Shown: positions 43,089 through 53,700 of the stretch, one piece after another
Layout of the letters: every line of letters begins with the position of its first letter
How positions within the stretch are numbered: position 1 is the stretch's first letter
DNA from: an uncultured Clostridia bacterium
Lineage (GTDB): Bacteria > Bacillota > Clostridia > Monoglobales > Monoglobaceae
Length of the DNA: 64,000 nucleotides
NCBI GenBank assembly: GCA_947631965.1
Contig: CANRNL010000007.1
Location: forward strand, 1-64,000
Direction of reading: 5' to 3'
The notes under the pieces: generated by a model
What the model was told of the DNA's origin: nothing
The model's input: only the letters and a program-made list of their open reading frames with translations
Database searches by the model: none
Translations under genes and position numbers: made by a program

Positions 43089-44690
43089 TTATTCCTCAAG
43101 CTCTTTATATGTGAGATAGTCGAAGTCCGCAATCTTTTTGAGGCCGCTCAAGTCCTGCGCGCAAAGTCCTATAAAGGTACCCGTAAAGCCGCCGCAGCTG
43201 TTCGTCTCGTCGGACAGCACGGTCATATCGAGCGCGCCGCCTATGCCGTGCCAATTTTTATTGTCGGTCGAGTACGAAAAATTCAGCTTTTCGTAATCTA
43301 TCTCCGCGCGAAGATAAACTCTTTCCGCGCCGTCGAGCGTTTCGTTCAAATCGAGCGGCAAATAATACTCGCCGTCCTTATTTGAGACAAGCCCCACGCA
43401 CTTTCCGAGCTTCTCGTCGTGAGTAATTCTCAGATAATGGTACGCGGTGCTGTCGTAAATCACGACAAGTCCCGCCGACTGCAAATAGCTGTCCGGCTCA
43501 AACTCAACGCAGGTTTCGGCAACACATTTAAACGCCTGCTGCCGTCTTGCGACAAGCGCCTGCGTGAAGTGCGAGCTGAGGCTCTCAGCGCCGCGCAGTC
43601 TCAAATATCCGCGCCTTTCGGTCGTGTTGCAAAGCTCCTTCGAAATCGGCTTCCTAAGCGTCTGATACTGTATTCCGAGCGTCTCGCCGTCAAAGTCGTC
43701 GGTTTCGGGATACTCCTCCCACTTGTGTTCGGGCAAATCGGGTACTTCAACCATCTCAAACGGCGAATTTCCGCCGCCCGCAAGACGCGGCCAGCCGTCC
43801 TCGCCCCACTCTATCTTCTGCAGCGACGTTTCCCGTCCCAGAACCGAGCAGGGCGCTCCGTCCTTGCCGGTAAGAGGCCGTCCGCAGAGATGCACCATAT
43901 ACCAATCCCCGTCGGGAGTGTCGAAAACGTCCGCGTGACCGCAGCGTTTCAGCTTCAAATCGGGTCTGCCCGCCGAGGTTATTATCGGATTTTGCGGATG
44001 CACCTCGTAGGGACCGAGAATGTTTTTGGAGCGCGCCACCGTCTCGGCGTGAGACGCGCCTGTGCCGCCCTCGGCGCAGAACAGATAGTAATAGCCGTCC
44101 TTCTTCATCATATTGGGACCCTCGGTAACGCCGAGGTCGGTGCCTCTGAATATGTTGACCGGCTCACCCACCAATTTTTTCTCCGAAAGAGAAAACTCCT
44201 GAAGCAAAATGCCCGCGAATTTTCCGCGCACCTTGGCTTTTGAGCGATAATCCCAAAGCATATTGAGTATGTACGCGCGTCCGTCGTCGTCAAAGAATAT
44301 TGACGGGTCGAAGCCGTAGCTGTTGAGGTAAATCGGCTCGGACCACGGGCCTTTTATATCGGGCGCGGTAACCATATAGTTATGCACGTCTTTAAAAAGT
44401 CCCGAAAAGTTCATCACGTTGGTAAATATCAAATAGTAAAGTCCGTCGTGATATTTGAGGCAGGGCGCCCAGATACCGCCCGAATCGTTAATTCCGTTCA
44501 TATCGAGCTGGGATACTCTGTCGAGCGGGTATGCCACGGTATGCCAGTTCACCAAATCCTTGGAATGGTGGATTTGAACGCCGGGCCACCACTGGAACGT
44601 AGATGTTGCTATGTAATAGTCGTCGCCCACGCGAAGCGCGGACGGGTCGGGATTAAAGCCGCGAAGTATCGGATTTGTCACCTTTTTCAT
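43089..44690 (-). CDS. GH43 beta-xylosidase/alpha-L-arabinofuranosidase
   Basis: The 533-residue enzyme starts with the GH43 blade bearing the base Asp (NPILRGFNPDPSALRVGDDYY). It has the modulator Asp region (GFDPSIFFDDDGRAY) and the acid Glu (TEGPNMMKKDGYYYLF). A C-terminal beta-sandwich (about 340-530) is typical of the xylosidase-type subfamilies. No signal peptide is present, so it acts on imported oligosaccharides in the cytoplasm. The ATG used follows AGGAGG by seven bases; the track start adds six residues. It lies 32 bp after kduI and is probably in one operon with it. Confidence 0.9.
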   Translation of the reverse strand: MKKVTNPILRGFNPDPSALRVGDDYYIATSTFQWWPGVQIHHSKDLVNWHTVAYPLDRVSQLDMNGINDSGGIWAPCLKYHDGLYYLIFTNVMNFSGLFKDVHNYMVTAPDIKGPWSEPIYLNSYGFDPSIFFDDDGRAYILNMLWDYRSKAKVRGKFAGILLQEFSLSEKKLVGEPVNIFRGTDLGVTEGPNMMKKDGYYYLFCAEGGTGASHAETVARSKNILGPYEVHPQNPIITSAGRPDLKLKRCGHADVFDTPDGDWYMVHLCGRPLTGKDGAPCSVLGRETSLQKIEWGEDGWPRLAGGGNSPFEMVEVPDLPEHKWEEYPETDDFDGETLGIQYQTLRKPISKELCNTTERRGYLRLRGAESLSSHFTQALVARRQQAFKCVAETCVEFEPDSYLQSAGLVVIYDSTAYHYLRITHDEKLGKCVGLVSNKDGEYYLPLDLNETLDGAERVYLRAEIDYEKLNFSYSTDNKNWHGIGGALDMTVLSDETNSCGGFTGTFIGLCAQDLSGLKKIADFDYLTYKELEE

Positions 44691-44722
44691 ATTTTCTCCT
44701 CCTGTCAAACGGTCGCGTGAAT

Positions 44723-45559
44723 TTATTTGAGGTCCTTCATCGCAACGTGGTCCATATCGTCAAAGGTCTGGTTTTCGCCCACCATACCCCAGATAAAGGT
44801 GTAATTTCTCGTCGCAACGCCCGAATGTATCGACCAGCTCGGAGATATTACCGCCTCTTCGTTTCGCATTACAATGTGTCGGGTTTCGTCGGGCTCGCCC
44901 ATCATATGGAAAACAACGTCATCCTCGCCAAGCTCAAAATAGAAGTAAACCTCCATACGTCTGTCATGAGTGTGCGACGGCATTGTGTTCCAGTTGCTTC
45001 CGACTTCAAGCTCGGTAAAGCCCATTACGAGCTGACAGCTTTGGCATACGTCGGGATGTATAAGCTGATTTATAACTCTCTTGTTGCACTCCTCGACCGA
45101 GCCGAGCGGACGCTTGTTGCAGTTGGTTTTGTCAACCTTGACCGTGGGATAGGTCTTGTGTGCGGGTGCGGAATTCATATAGAACTTCGCGGGATTTTTG
45201 GGGTCTGCACTCGTGAAAACAACATCGCGTATTCCCATTCCGACATACAGTCCCTCTTTATAGTCGAGGTCGTACGCCTTGCCGTCGAGAGTTACCGTAC
45301 CCTTGCCGCCGACGTTGATAACGCCCATCTCGCGTCTTTCGAGGAAGTAATCAACTCCAAGCTCGTGTCCCGCTTCGAGCTTCAGCGAATTATTGACGGG
45401 GCAGATGCCGCCGATTATAATTCTGTCAACGTGGGAGTAAACGATTTTCATATTGTCGGGAGTAAACATATCCCGAATTAAAAATTCGTTTCTCATTCTC
45501 TCGGTGGTATAGTGCTTTGCGTCCTCCGGGTTCCAAGAATTTCTGACTTCAATTTTCAT
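44723..45559 (-). CDS. kduI: 5-Dehydro-4-deoxy-D-glucuronate isomerase
   Basis: The 278-residue cupin-fold enzyme has the zinc site MPSHTHDRRMEVYFYFEL and the conserved CQSCQLVMGFTELEVGSNWNT. KduI converts 4-deoxy-L-threo-5-hexosulose uronate, the product of pectate lyase action, to 3-deoxy-D-glycero-2,5-hexodiulosonate. This places the operon in pectin catabolism and links it to the PL1 enzyme. AAAGGATGAG precedes the ATG. It is the first gene of the kduI-GH43 unit. Confidence 0.97.
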   Translation of the reverse strand: MKIEVRNSWNPEDAKHYTTERMRNEFLIRDMFTPDNMKIVYSHVDRIIIGGICPVNNSLKLEAGHELGVDYFLERREMGVINVGGKGTVTLDGKAYDLDYKEGLYVGMGIRDVVFTSADPKNPAKFYMNSAPAHKTYPTVKVDKTNCNKRPLGSVEECNKRVINQLIHPDVCQSCQLVMGFTELEVGSNWNTMPSHTHDRRMEVYFYFELGEDDVVFHMMGEPDETRHIVMRNEEAVISPSWSIHSGVATRNYTFIWGMVGENQTFDDMDHVAMKDLK

Positions 45560-45603
45560 AATGCGCTCATCCTTTCAAATGATTTTCAATTTAATTTATA
45601 ATT

Positions 45604-45632
45604 ATATTATCACTTTGCCAAAATAATAGCAA
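45604..45632 (-). promoter_or_regulatory. Promoter of kduI-GH43
   Basis: TTGCTA (45627-45632) and TAATAT (45604-45609) lie on the minus strand with a 17-bp spacer. They lie next to the divergent ROK promoter. Confidence 0.5.
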
Positions 45633-45635
45633 GTA

Positions 45636-45664
45636 TTTACAAAAATAATTTTTTCGTATATAAT
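45636..45664 (+). promoter_or_regulatory. Promoter of the ROK kinase gene
   Basis: TTTACA (45636-45641) and TATAAT (45659-45664) are separated by 17 bp. The -35 lies four bases from the -35 of the divergent kduI promoter, so one regulator could control both. Confidence 0.6.
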
Positions 45665-45704
45665 CACATAGATAATTATTTTAACTTTCAGCAGAGCGCG
45701 GGTG

Positions 45705-46658
45705 ATGAAATTGTATATAGGAATAGATTTGGGCGGAACCAACATAGCGGTCGGCGCGGTGTCGGACGACGGAAAAATTCTCTCGCAGAAATCGTGTCCG
45801 ACAGACAGCGCGCGCGGCTACGCCGCGGTAATACGCGATATGGCGGAGCTTGCCGAAGGCGCGGCGGCGGACGCGGGATTTTCGAAAAACGAAATTGAGG
45901 GAATAGGCATAGGCTGCCCCGGTACGGTTGACAATAAATCGGGGCTGATAGTCTACGCCTGCAACGTGGATATGAAAAACGTCCCCGCCACAGACGAAAT
46001 GCATAAATATTTTCCGAATGTTCCGGTCGTACTCGAAAACGACGCAAACGCCGCCGCACTCGCCGAATACTCTGTAAGCGGCAACGGCGCGGACAGCTTC
46101 ATAGCCGTAACGCTCGGCACCGGAGTAGGCGGCGGAATAATTTTAAACGGAAAAATATATCACGGTTTCAACGGCGTCGGCGGGGAAATCGGGCATTTCA
46201 CGCTGGTACACGATGGAATTGAATGTGCGTGCGGCAAGAGAGGCTGTTGGGAAACCTACGCGTCAGTCAGCGCGCTCGTGCGTCAGACCGAGGACGCAAT
46301 AGCCGCGCAGCCAAGCGGTCTTATGGCAAAAATTGCGGAGAAAGACGGGAAGGTAAACGGCAAAACCGCGTTCGCGGCGGCAAAACAGGGCGACAAAGCC
46401 GCGCAGTACGTGGTAGAAAAGTACCTCACCTATGTCGCGGACGGCATAACGAGCATCGTAAATATATTCCAGCCCGAAAAGCTGGTAATAGGCGGTGGAA
46501 TAAGCCGCGAGGGGGAATACCTGCTCGCCCCGATACGCGAATTTTTAAGAAAGTACGACTACAACAAATATCTTACAAAGACCGAGCTTGGCATCGCTTC
46601 GCTCTTTAACGACGCGGGCATAATCGGCGCGGCGCTCGCGGCAAAAAGCGCAAAATAA
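45705..46658 (+). CDS. ROK family sugar kinase (glucokinase-like)
   Basis: The 317-residue protein has the ATP-binding DLGGTNIAVGAV motif, the catalytic LENDANAAALAEY segment, TLGTGVGGGII, and the ROK zinc site CACGKRGCWETYAS. It should phosphorylate glucose or a related hexose in the cytoplasm. It lacks the helix-turn-helix of ROK repressors. The track begins at a GTG one codon earlier; the ATG is used here, with only a weak ribosome site. A terminator follows directly. Confidence 0.9.
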   Translation: MKLYIGIDLGGTNIAVGAVSDDGKILSQKSCPTDSARGYAAVIRDMAELAEGAAADAGFSKNEIEGIGIGCPGTVDNKSGLIVYACNVDMKNVPATDEMHKYFPNVPVVLENDANAAALAEYSVSGNGADSFIAVTLGTGVGGGIILNGKIYHGFNGVGGEIGHFTLVHDGIECACGKRGCWETYASVSALVRQTEDAIAAQPSGLMAKIAEKDGKVNGKTAFAAAKQGDKAAQYVVEKYLTYVADGITSIVNIFQPEKLVIGGGISREGEYLLAPIREFLRKYDYNKYLTKTELGIASLFNDAGIIGAALAAKSAK

Positions 46659-46662
46659 AGTA

Positions 46663-46696
46663 AAAACGAGGGAGGTTTAAGCCTCCCTCGTTTTTT
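46663..46696. terminator. Terminator between the ROK kinase and araC-type genes
   Basis: AAAACGAGGGAGG/CCTCCCTCGTTTT form a 13-bp stem followed by T residues, 5 bp past the ROK kinase stop. Confidence 0.9.
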
Positions 46697-46784
46697 CTTC
46701 CTTGATTTTTTGTTCTTTAATAATATTTCCTTTTCTTTTCTCACTGCTTATTTTATCTGATTTTGCTGTTTTTATTCACGGTTT

Positions 46785-47591
46785 TTAATTTTTGTTCTCA
46801 TTAAATTTATAGAGCGCTCCGATGTTTTCCTTATACTCCCTCGGCGTCATACAATATATGCGCTTGAACGCTCGGTTAAACGTACTCTGGCTTGAAAATC
46901 CCGAATTTACGCATATGTTTGTTATCGAATCGTCGGTGCTTCTTATAAGTCCCGCCGCATACTCCGCGCGTATAAGAGACAGATAGTTCGGCAGACTGCT
47001 CTTTAAATTTTCGGAGAACACCTGCGTTATGTAGTGCTTGCTCACCGAAAATTCCCTCGCGAGAGTGTCGAGAGTTATTTCGTTTTTGAAATTCTGCGCT
47101 ATATACGTTATGATTTTCTGCGTAAGGTTTTCAACCGGCGCGGTTTCGCTGTGTTCCAGAACCACACGCTTCATAAGGCGGGCAAGTGCCAAAATTGTCC
47201 ACGCAAGCTGTTCGGGGAAGCCGGTGCAGTCGATAATTTCACGAAACGCAAGCGCGGCGGTTTCGTCCACCCCTCTTATTACGGGCGAAAACGGTCTGAA
47301 TCTCTTAAAATCGGGGAAAAGTCCCTTGAACAATTTTGGGTTGCATATAACAAATACCTGGTCGGTCGCGCGTTTTTCCTCGTGGTAATATGTGTGTATA
47401 ACGTCGGGAAAAATTATCGCCGCGTCGCCCGCGCACAGCTCATAGTCCGCTCCGTCTATGTTTATATGCTGACCCTTGTCAAAGACGTAAATAATCTCTA
47501 TATGCTCGTGGACGTGCGCGTTGTATTTAAGCTCGCGCATATTGTGTATCACATTTATATCCGACGGCTGAAATTCATAAAACGGAACCAT
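46785..47591 (-). CDS. AraC-family transcriptional regulator with cupin sensor domain
   Basis: The N-terminal 140 residues form a cupin sugar-binding domain (HVHEHIEIIYVFDKGQHINI). The C-terminal 100 residues hold two helix-turn-helix units (TLDTLAREFSVSKHYITQVF and ITNICVNSGFSSQSTFNRAFK). It is divergent from the GH3 gene; the 166-bp gap contains 19-bp direct repeats spaced 21 bp apart. It is probably an activator of GH3 in response to a plant sugar and a repressor of itself. AAAGGAGG precedes the ATG. Confidence 0.92.
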   Translation of the reverse strand: MVPFYEFQPSDINVIHNMRELKYNAHVHEHIEIIYVFDKGQHINIDGADYELCAGDAAIIFPDVIHTYYHEEKRATDQVFVICNPKLFKGLFPDFKRFRPFSPVIRGVDETAALAFREIIDCTGFPEQLAWTILALARLMKRVVLEHSETAPVENLTQKIITYIAQNFKNEITLDTLAREFSVSKHYITQVFSENLKSSLPNYLSLIRAEYAAGLIRSTDDSITNICVNSGFSSQSTFNRAFKRIYCMTPREYKENIGALYKFNENKN

Positions 47592-47613
47592 AAGACCCGC
47601 CTCCTTTCAAATT

Positions 47614-47653
47614 AAATTTGTTTTTTTGACTGAAAGATTTATTTGTTTGACTG
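47614..47653. promoter_or_regulatory. Candidate AraC-type operator: two 19-bp direct repeats
   Basis: 47614-47632 and 47635-47653 match at 16 of 19 positions, both ending in TTTGACTG, with a 21-bp centre spacing (two helical turns). The second copy overlaps the weak -35 region of the GH3 promoter and the probable start of the araC-type transcript. Confidence 0.65.
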
Positions 47654-47655
47654 TT

Positions 47656-47684
47656 ATTATATACTCAAAAGCGCTACAATACAA
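47656..47684 (-). promoter_or_regulatory. Promoter of the araC-type gene, overlapping the GH3 promoter
   Basis: On the minus strand TTGTAT (47679-47684) and TATAAT (47656-47661) are 17 bp apart. On the plus strand a TACAAT (47675-47680) lacks a good -35, as expected for an activator-dependent GH3 promoter. Confidence 0.6.
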
Positions 47685-47757
47685 GTATAAAATTATATGT
47701 TTTTTCGTAAAAAACAACCAAAAAATATCCAAAAATCATTAAGAGGAGGCAATTTTT

Positions 47758-50700
47758 ATGAAATTCAAAAGACTGCTCAGCGCGGCTCTGGCGGTGTTTA
47801 TGCTTTTGACGGTCACACCCGCCGTCTTTGCGGACGACCCCGACTACGGCACCGCTTCGACAGGCGCGGACGGCTCCGTGACGCTCAATTTCGGTTATGA
47901 CTCCATAATCAAAAGCGCGCACCACAGTAAGGAAGCAATGGTTACCGACAAGACGTATAACGTCCTGCGCGCCGATTATTTTCAGACCGACTCAAGCGGC
48001 GAGGCGACACTCGGACTTCCGTCTGTCAGCCTGAGCGACGGCGGCTTCACAAAGGTCGATATTGTGGGCGCGGTGCTGAACGATATGACAGTGGAAATTA
48101 AGGTTGGCGACGTTTCGGTAGCAAGCCTGAATGCGTTTACGGGAAGCTGGGATGAATACAAGACCTTTACGGCAGACCTTACGGACTCGTCCGCGAGCGG
48201 CAACGTCACCCTTAACTTTAAAGGGGCGGCTTCGACATATGCGGGAAATTATGTATATGTAAAGTTCTACGGCGGCTCGGGCGCGGTCACTCCGCCTCCT
48301 GTACAGACCGACGACCCCGAACCCGAAACGCCGTATGAAATCACCGACGCGGCTTTCGGTGACGGCGGACTTACGGTTACATACAGAAAACGAAGCGACG
48401 CTCCCGCGGGCGCGGTGCTTTTCGCGGCTTCGTATACCGACTCAAGTGAAAGCGAAATGGTAGAAGGGAAATATGTAGATATAGACGGAAGCGGCTCGCA
48501 GAAGATAGATATAGCGCAGCCCGCAACCGGCATAGTTAAAGCTTTTATTTGGGACGGTAAGGACACTATGGCACCTATAAGCAACTTAAAGAAGATAGCG
48601 CTTGACGTTTCGGGCGGCGACCCGATATACACCGACCCCGCGTACTCTTTTGAGGAACGCGCCGCCGACCTTGTATCCAGAATGACGCTTGAGGAAAAGG
48701 CTTCGCAGATAGGCTACAAGGCTCCCGCGATTGAAAGACTGGGCGTTTCGGCTTATGACTACTGGAAAGAGGCTCTGCACGGCGTTGCGCGTCAGGGAAA
48801 AGCCACCTCGTTCCCGACAGCGCTCTCGATGTCGAACACCTGGAACAGAAGCCTTATTCAAAGAATGGCGGACGTTACATCGAGCGAGGCAAGAGCGAAA
48901 AACAACCGTCTTAACCTCTCGTACTGGAGCCCGACCATCAATATGGCGCGCGACCCTCGCTGGGGCAGAAACGAGGAGACATACGGCGAGGACCCGTATC
49001 TCACGGGTCAGCTCGGCGCGGCGTTCGTAAAGGGTATGCAGGGCGACGACGATAAGTATTTAAAGACTATCGCCACGCTCAAGCACTTTGCGGCAAACAA
49101 CAACGAGACAAACCGCAGCAGCGGCTCGTCCGAAATGACAGAGTTCAACTTCAGAAATTATTACACGCGAGTATTCCAAAACGTGACCGAGGAGGTTATG
49201 CCCGCGTCGGTTATGTCGTCCTACAACGCGACGACCATACACCGCGGCACCGACATTGTATATAACTTTATCCCCTCTCTCGCAAACTCGTACCTGCTCC
49301 AAGACCTGCTCAGACGCAACTGGGGCTTTGACGGCTACGTCACCTCCGACTGCGGCGCGGGACAGTATATGGCAAACAGCAGTCAGTTTAAGCAGGGTAT
49401 GCTCGGCAGCACTTCAAAAGAGATTGAGGAATACGTTGCCCAATTCTTTAAGAACGGTCTTAACGTAGAGTGTAACCTGAGCGGCGGAAACTGGTCGCAA
49501 AATTACGGCGCTGCAATGGTTGAAAAGGGTTACATTTCGGAGGAGGAACTGGAACGCGCGGTTTACGAGCTGTTCCTCCAGAGGTTCAGGACAGGCGAAT
49601 TTGACGAGGATGTGCCTTACCGCAATTACACGTCCGCGGATATAGAGACTGATGAAAACGTGGCGGTTGCCGAGGAAATGGCTGAGGAAAGCTGGGTTCT
49701 CTTAAAGAACGACGGCGGCGCTCTGCCCCTTAAAAACGACGTTACAAATGTCGCAATAGTCGGCAATCTGGCGGATAAGATTGTACTCGGCGACTATACG
49801 GGCGAGCCTACCAAGACAAAAACTCCCGTCCAAGGTATCGGCGAGGAGCTTAAAAAGCTCAACCCAAGCGCCGAAGTAAACCATCTCGGAGTTCTCTCCG
49901 ATAACACTCTGCTCTACAACGTAAAGAGCGTCAACTTCGTATACAGCAACGGCAACAAGAAAAAACTGGATTTAACAAAAGCGACAGACGTAAAGGGTAT
50001 GACGCTTACTTCGGACGGTCAGCTCACCGACGTAACGCCCTCGGCTTACGCGGTAATCAAAGACGTTGACTTTAACGGCGTTGTAAACGTCGAGGTTGAA
50101 ATGTCTACGGGAAGCAGAATAGGCGGCTCTTTCAACATAGCCTACGGCAGCGTTGGCTCTTTCGCAACCGTACATTCCACGGCGACCGACAGCCTCGACA
50201 CCTACGCTACATGCAAGCTCCCCTCCGACATAACCGACACCGGCGGCTACGACGGCGTTTCGGACTTGATAATCACGGCGACCGGAGCGGCAGCCGACTT
50301 CTCGGTTGCAAACTATAAAGCTCAGCTTGACGCGGCGGACGTTATCATAGCTTACGCGGGAACCGTTCCGAAAAACAGTACCGGTCTCGGAGATGCAGAT
50401 TCGTCCGAGTCGCACGACAGAAGCAATATAGACCTCCCCGCAACCCAGTCGCACGTTAAAGCCATATGTGACGCATACCCCGAAAAGACGATAGTGGTTA
50501 TGCAGACTGTGGGTCAGATGAACGTCGAGCCGTTTATGAATAACTGCAAGGCTATTTTGTGGACCTCCTACAACGGTCAGACGCAGGGCACGGCTCTCGG
50601 AAAGGTTCTCACCGGCGAGGTCAACCCGTCGGGCAGACTTACGACCACATGGTACAAAAACTCCGACATAAGCAAAATGGAGCTTGCGGGCGGCGAAAAA

Positions 50701-53700
50701 ACGGTCGGCGGCATAAAAGGACGCTATACAAACTACGACATACAGGCAAGCGGCACAAATCCCGGACATACCTATCAGTATTACGGCGGCACGCCAATCT
50801 ATCCGTTCGGCTACGGTCTCGGCTATACGAGCTTTGAATACTCGAATATGACCGAGGATAAATCGAGCGTTGACGCAAACGGCGAGATAACCTTTACGGT
50901 AGACGTTAAAAACAGCGGCTCTGTCGCGGGTAAAGAGGTCGTTCAGCTCTATGTCGCGCATCCGAATGCGGGAAGCGGCAATATGCCCAAGAAGCAGCTC
51001 AAGGGCTTTGAAAAGGTTGAGCTTCAGCCCGGAGAGAGCAAGACGGTCACGATAAAATTAAATGTCCGCGATATGTACCTGTTCAACGAGAGCGCACAGC
51101 GCGACATCGTTCCCGCGGGCACATACACCGCGTACCTCGCAAAGAACGCGGACGACGTTTCAAACTCAAAGACGTTCACCGTAAGCGGTACGCTGAACTC
51201 GACCATCAAGACGGTCAAAGCCATTCCCGACGGAATTTCGGTAAACGGACTTATCCGCGAGGACGGCTCGGCTCTCGAAGCCAAGACCAAGATAAACGCG
51301 AATCTCTCGGCGGTAATGTCCGATGAGCTTGTGTACGACCTGTCAAAAGCGGCGGTTAAATACGAAAGCTCCAACGACAGCGTCGCAACGGTCGACAAAA
51401 ACGGCGTTGTTTCTTCGGGAACGCGCGAGGGCGTTGCGGTGATAACGGCGAGCGTCACGATAAACGGAGAGACAAAGTCCACCTCATTCCCCGTTGTGAA
51501 CAAGCTTGAGATAAAGCCGAGCGAAGCTGAGATAAACGAAGCTCTCGCAAGTCTTAAAGCGGCGTATGACGCGCTTCCCAAGGCGGCATATTCCGAGGCG
51601 AATTGGGCTGAGGTCGAAAAGATATACGGGCACGGCGTATCCGAGATAAACGCGGCGCAGACCAAGGCGGAGCTTGACAACATTCTGGCTCAGAAGATAA
51701 ACAATATGAACTCGGTACCGCTTGACAACCTCTCGGTTACATACAGCATAAATTCCGTGAACACCGAACATATCGTAAACGGCGTTATCGACTACCGCGA
51801 GGGCGGAATACCCGCGTACAGCGGCGCGAGCGGCACAGTCACAAACGCGGCTCCGTACGGCGGAATTATGCTCGAAGCCAAGGACGCAAGCGGAAACAAG
51901 ATAGACAATTCCAAACTCGTATGGCAAATCAAGAAGTTTGACAGCTCGGTGAGAAAGGTTGCCGAAATTAACAGCGAAACGGGCGAACTCACGGTCTATG
52001 GTAACGGTATCGTGCAGATAACAGCCGCGGATATTGAAAATCTCACCTGCGGAACGCTGATGGTTCAGATAAATATGCAGATAGAGGGCGAGTACGCCGA
52101 CGACGGCGGCGGTGCAGACCTCAGCGACAACCAAAGCGGCAGCAGCGGCGGTCACGACGCGGGAAGCACGGGCAACGCGTGGATGCTCTACAAGTCGGTC
52201 AAGCTCTCAAATCTTGAGAGTATAGTCGCAAGAGTTGCGGGCAAGAATGCGGGCGTTGTGAATGTAAGTCTTGCGAAGGACACACTCCCCGACAACCTTA
52301 TCGCAACAAAGTCGATAAGCGCAACGGGCGGCTGGAGCACATGGGCCGACGAAACTCTTACACTGAACAACGAGGTAGTCTACAACGCTTTGCAAAGCGG
52401 CAAGCTCGACGAATACGGCTGCGCGGACATATACATTCAGACCAACGGCATAAACCTTGACTACTTCCGTATGAGCTACATTGAGAACAACGACGATGTT
52501 CCCTACACGATTGACAAGGTGATCAACAAGGCGGACGGCAAAATCAAGGTCACGCTCGGCTACCGAGGAAGCACCCTCGCGACCGACGTCACTCTCGCGG
52601 CTGACGTAAACGGCAGCGAGGTCACCGCGACCGTAAAGGGTACGGGCGAGTACGAGCTAAACACCGGCGCGGCTGACAATACCGCGATGACCATTGTGGT
52701 AAAGGACGGCGAAAGAAATCTCTCGGAGGTTTACAGCCACACCTACAAAGTGCCTGTTCCGAGCAAAATAATCGTTCACTCGCTAAGCGATTCGGCGTAT
52801 AAGAATATGGAGTCCAAGACGGACGGCGAGAATATGGGTACCGTAAACGGACTGACAGGCATAGGAGCATGGGAGATAAAGAGCAAGTCCGCGACATACA
52901 CATACACGGACGTAAACGACAATACCTATGATTACAGCTTCACGCAAGGCTGGCAGGCGGGACGCGGCTATATTCCTCCCGCGGAGAATGTTCAGCGCTG
53001 TATGTACTTTACCATGGAATACCCCGGAAAAGTGACGGTGGTATTCGCGGGCGCGGCCGGCAGAGATATGTATATAAACCAAAACGGCGAAGATACGGTA
53101 GGTCTGGGCATTGACAACAACATTACGGCGTTCAGCCTTGAGACCTCCGACACCGAGAATCCCATATATGTGTACGGCGGCGGCAGCAACAAGCAGCTTT
53201 TGGCTATAATAATCGAGTACTACGGTCAGGGCGAAACAGCCTCCGCGTCGGTCGATGAGGACTTTGACCGAGCGGTACAGTTCGCGGACTGGAACGGCAC
53301 GAGAGCCGTGCTTACAAAGAACGACCTGACCGGCGAAACAAAGGTATGGACAGAAAACGCCGATGGCTCGCGCACACAGCTCTCAACCGAATATTTTTAC
53401 GAAAACGACATACCCTATAGCTATAATGACAAGTACACGATAAACACGCTCGCGCCGTACAAAGACAGACTTTACGCGGGCTGTGACGGCGGCGTTGTGC
53501 TGGTATTTACCGAGTGTATAAAGTGCTATAAGCTAAAGAAGGCGGCGGACATCGACATTAAAGATATGAAGATTGAGGACGGAATTATGTATGTGACAGA
53601 CGGAACAAACGATATTCAAATAGATATGAGCGACTTGGGAGCCGACACTATAGCAATCGACGAGGCAAACGTGCTTATCGCAAACGGCGCAAAGCTCATA

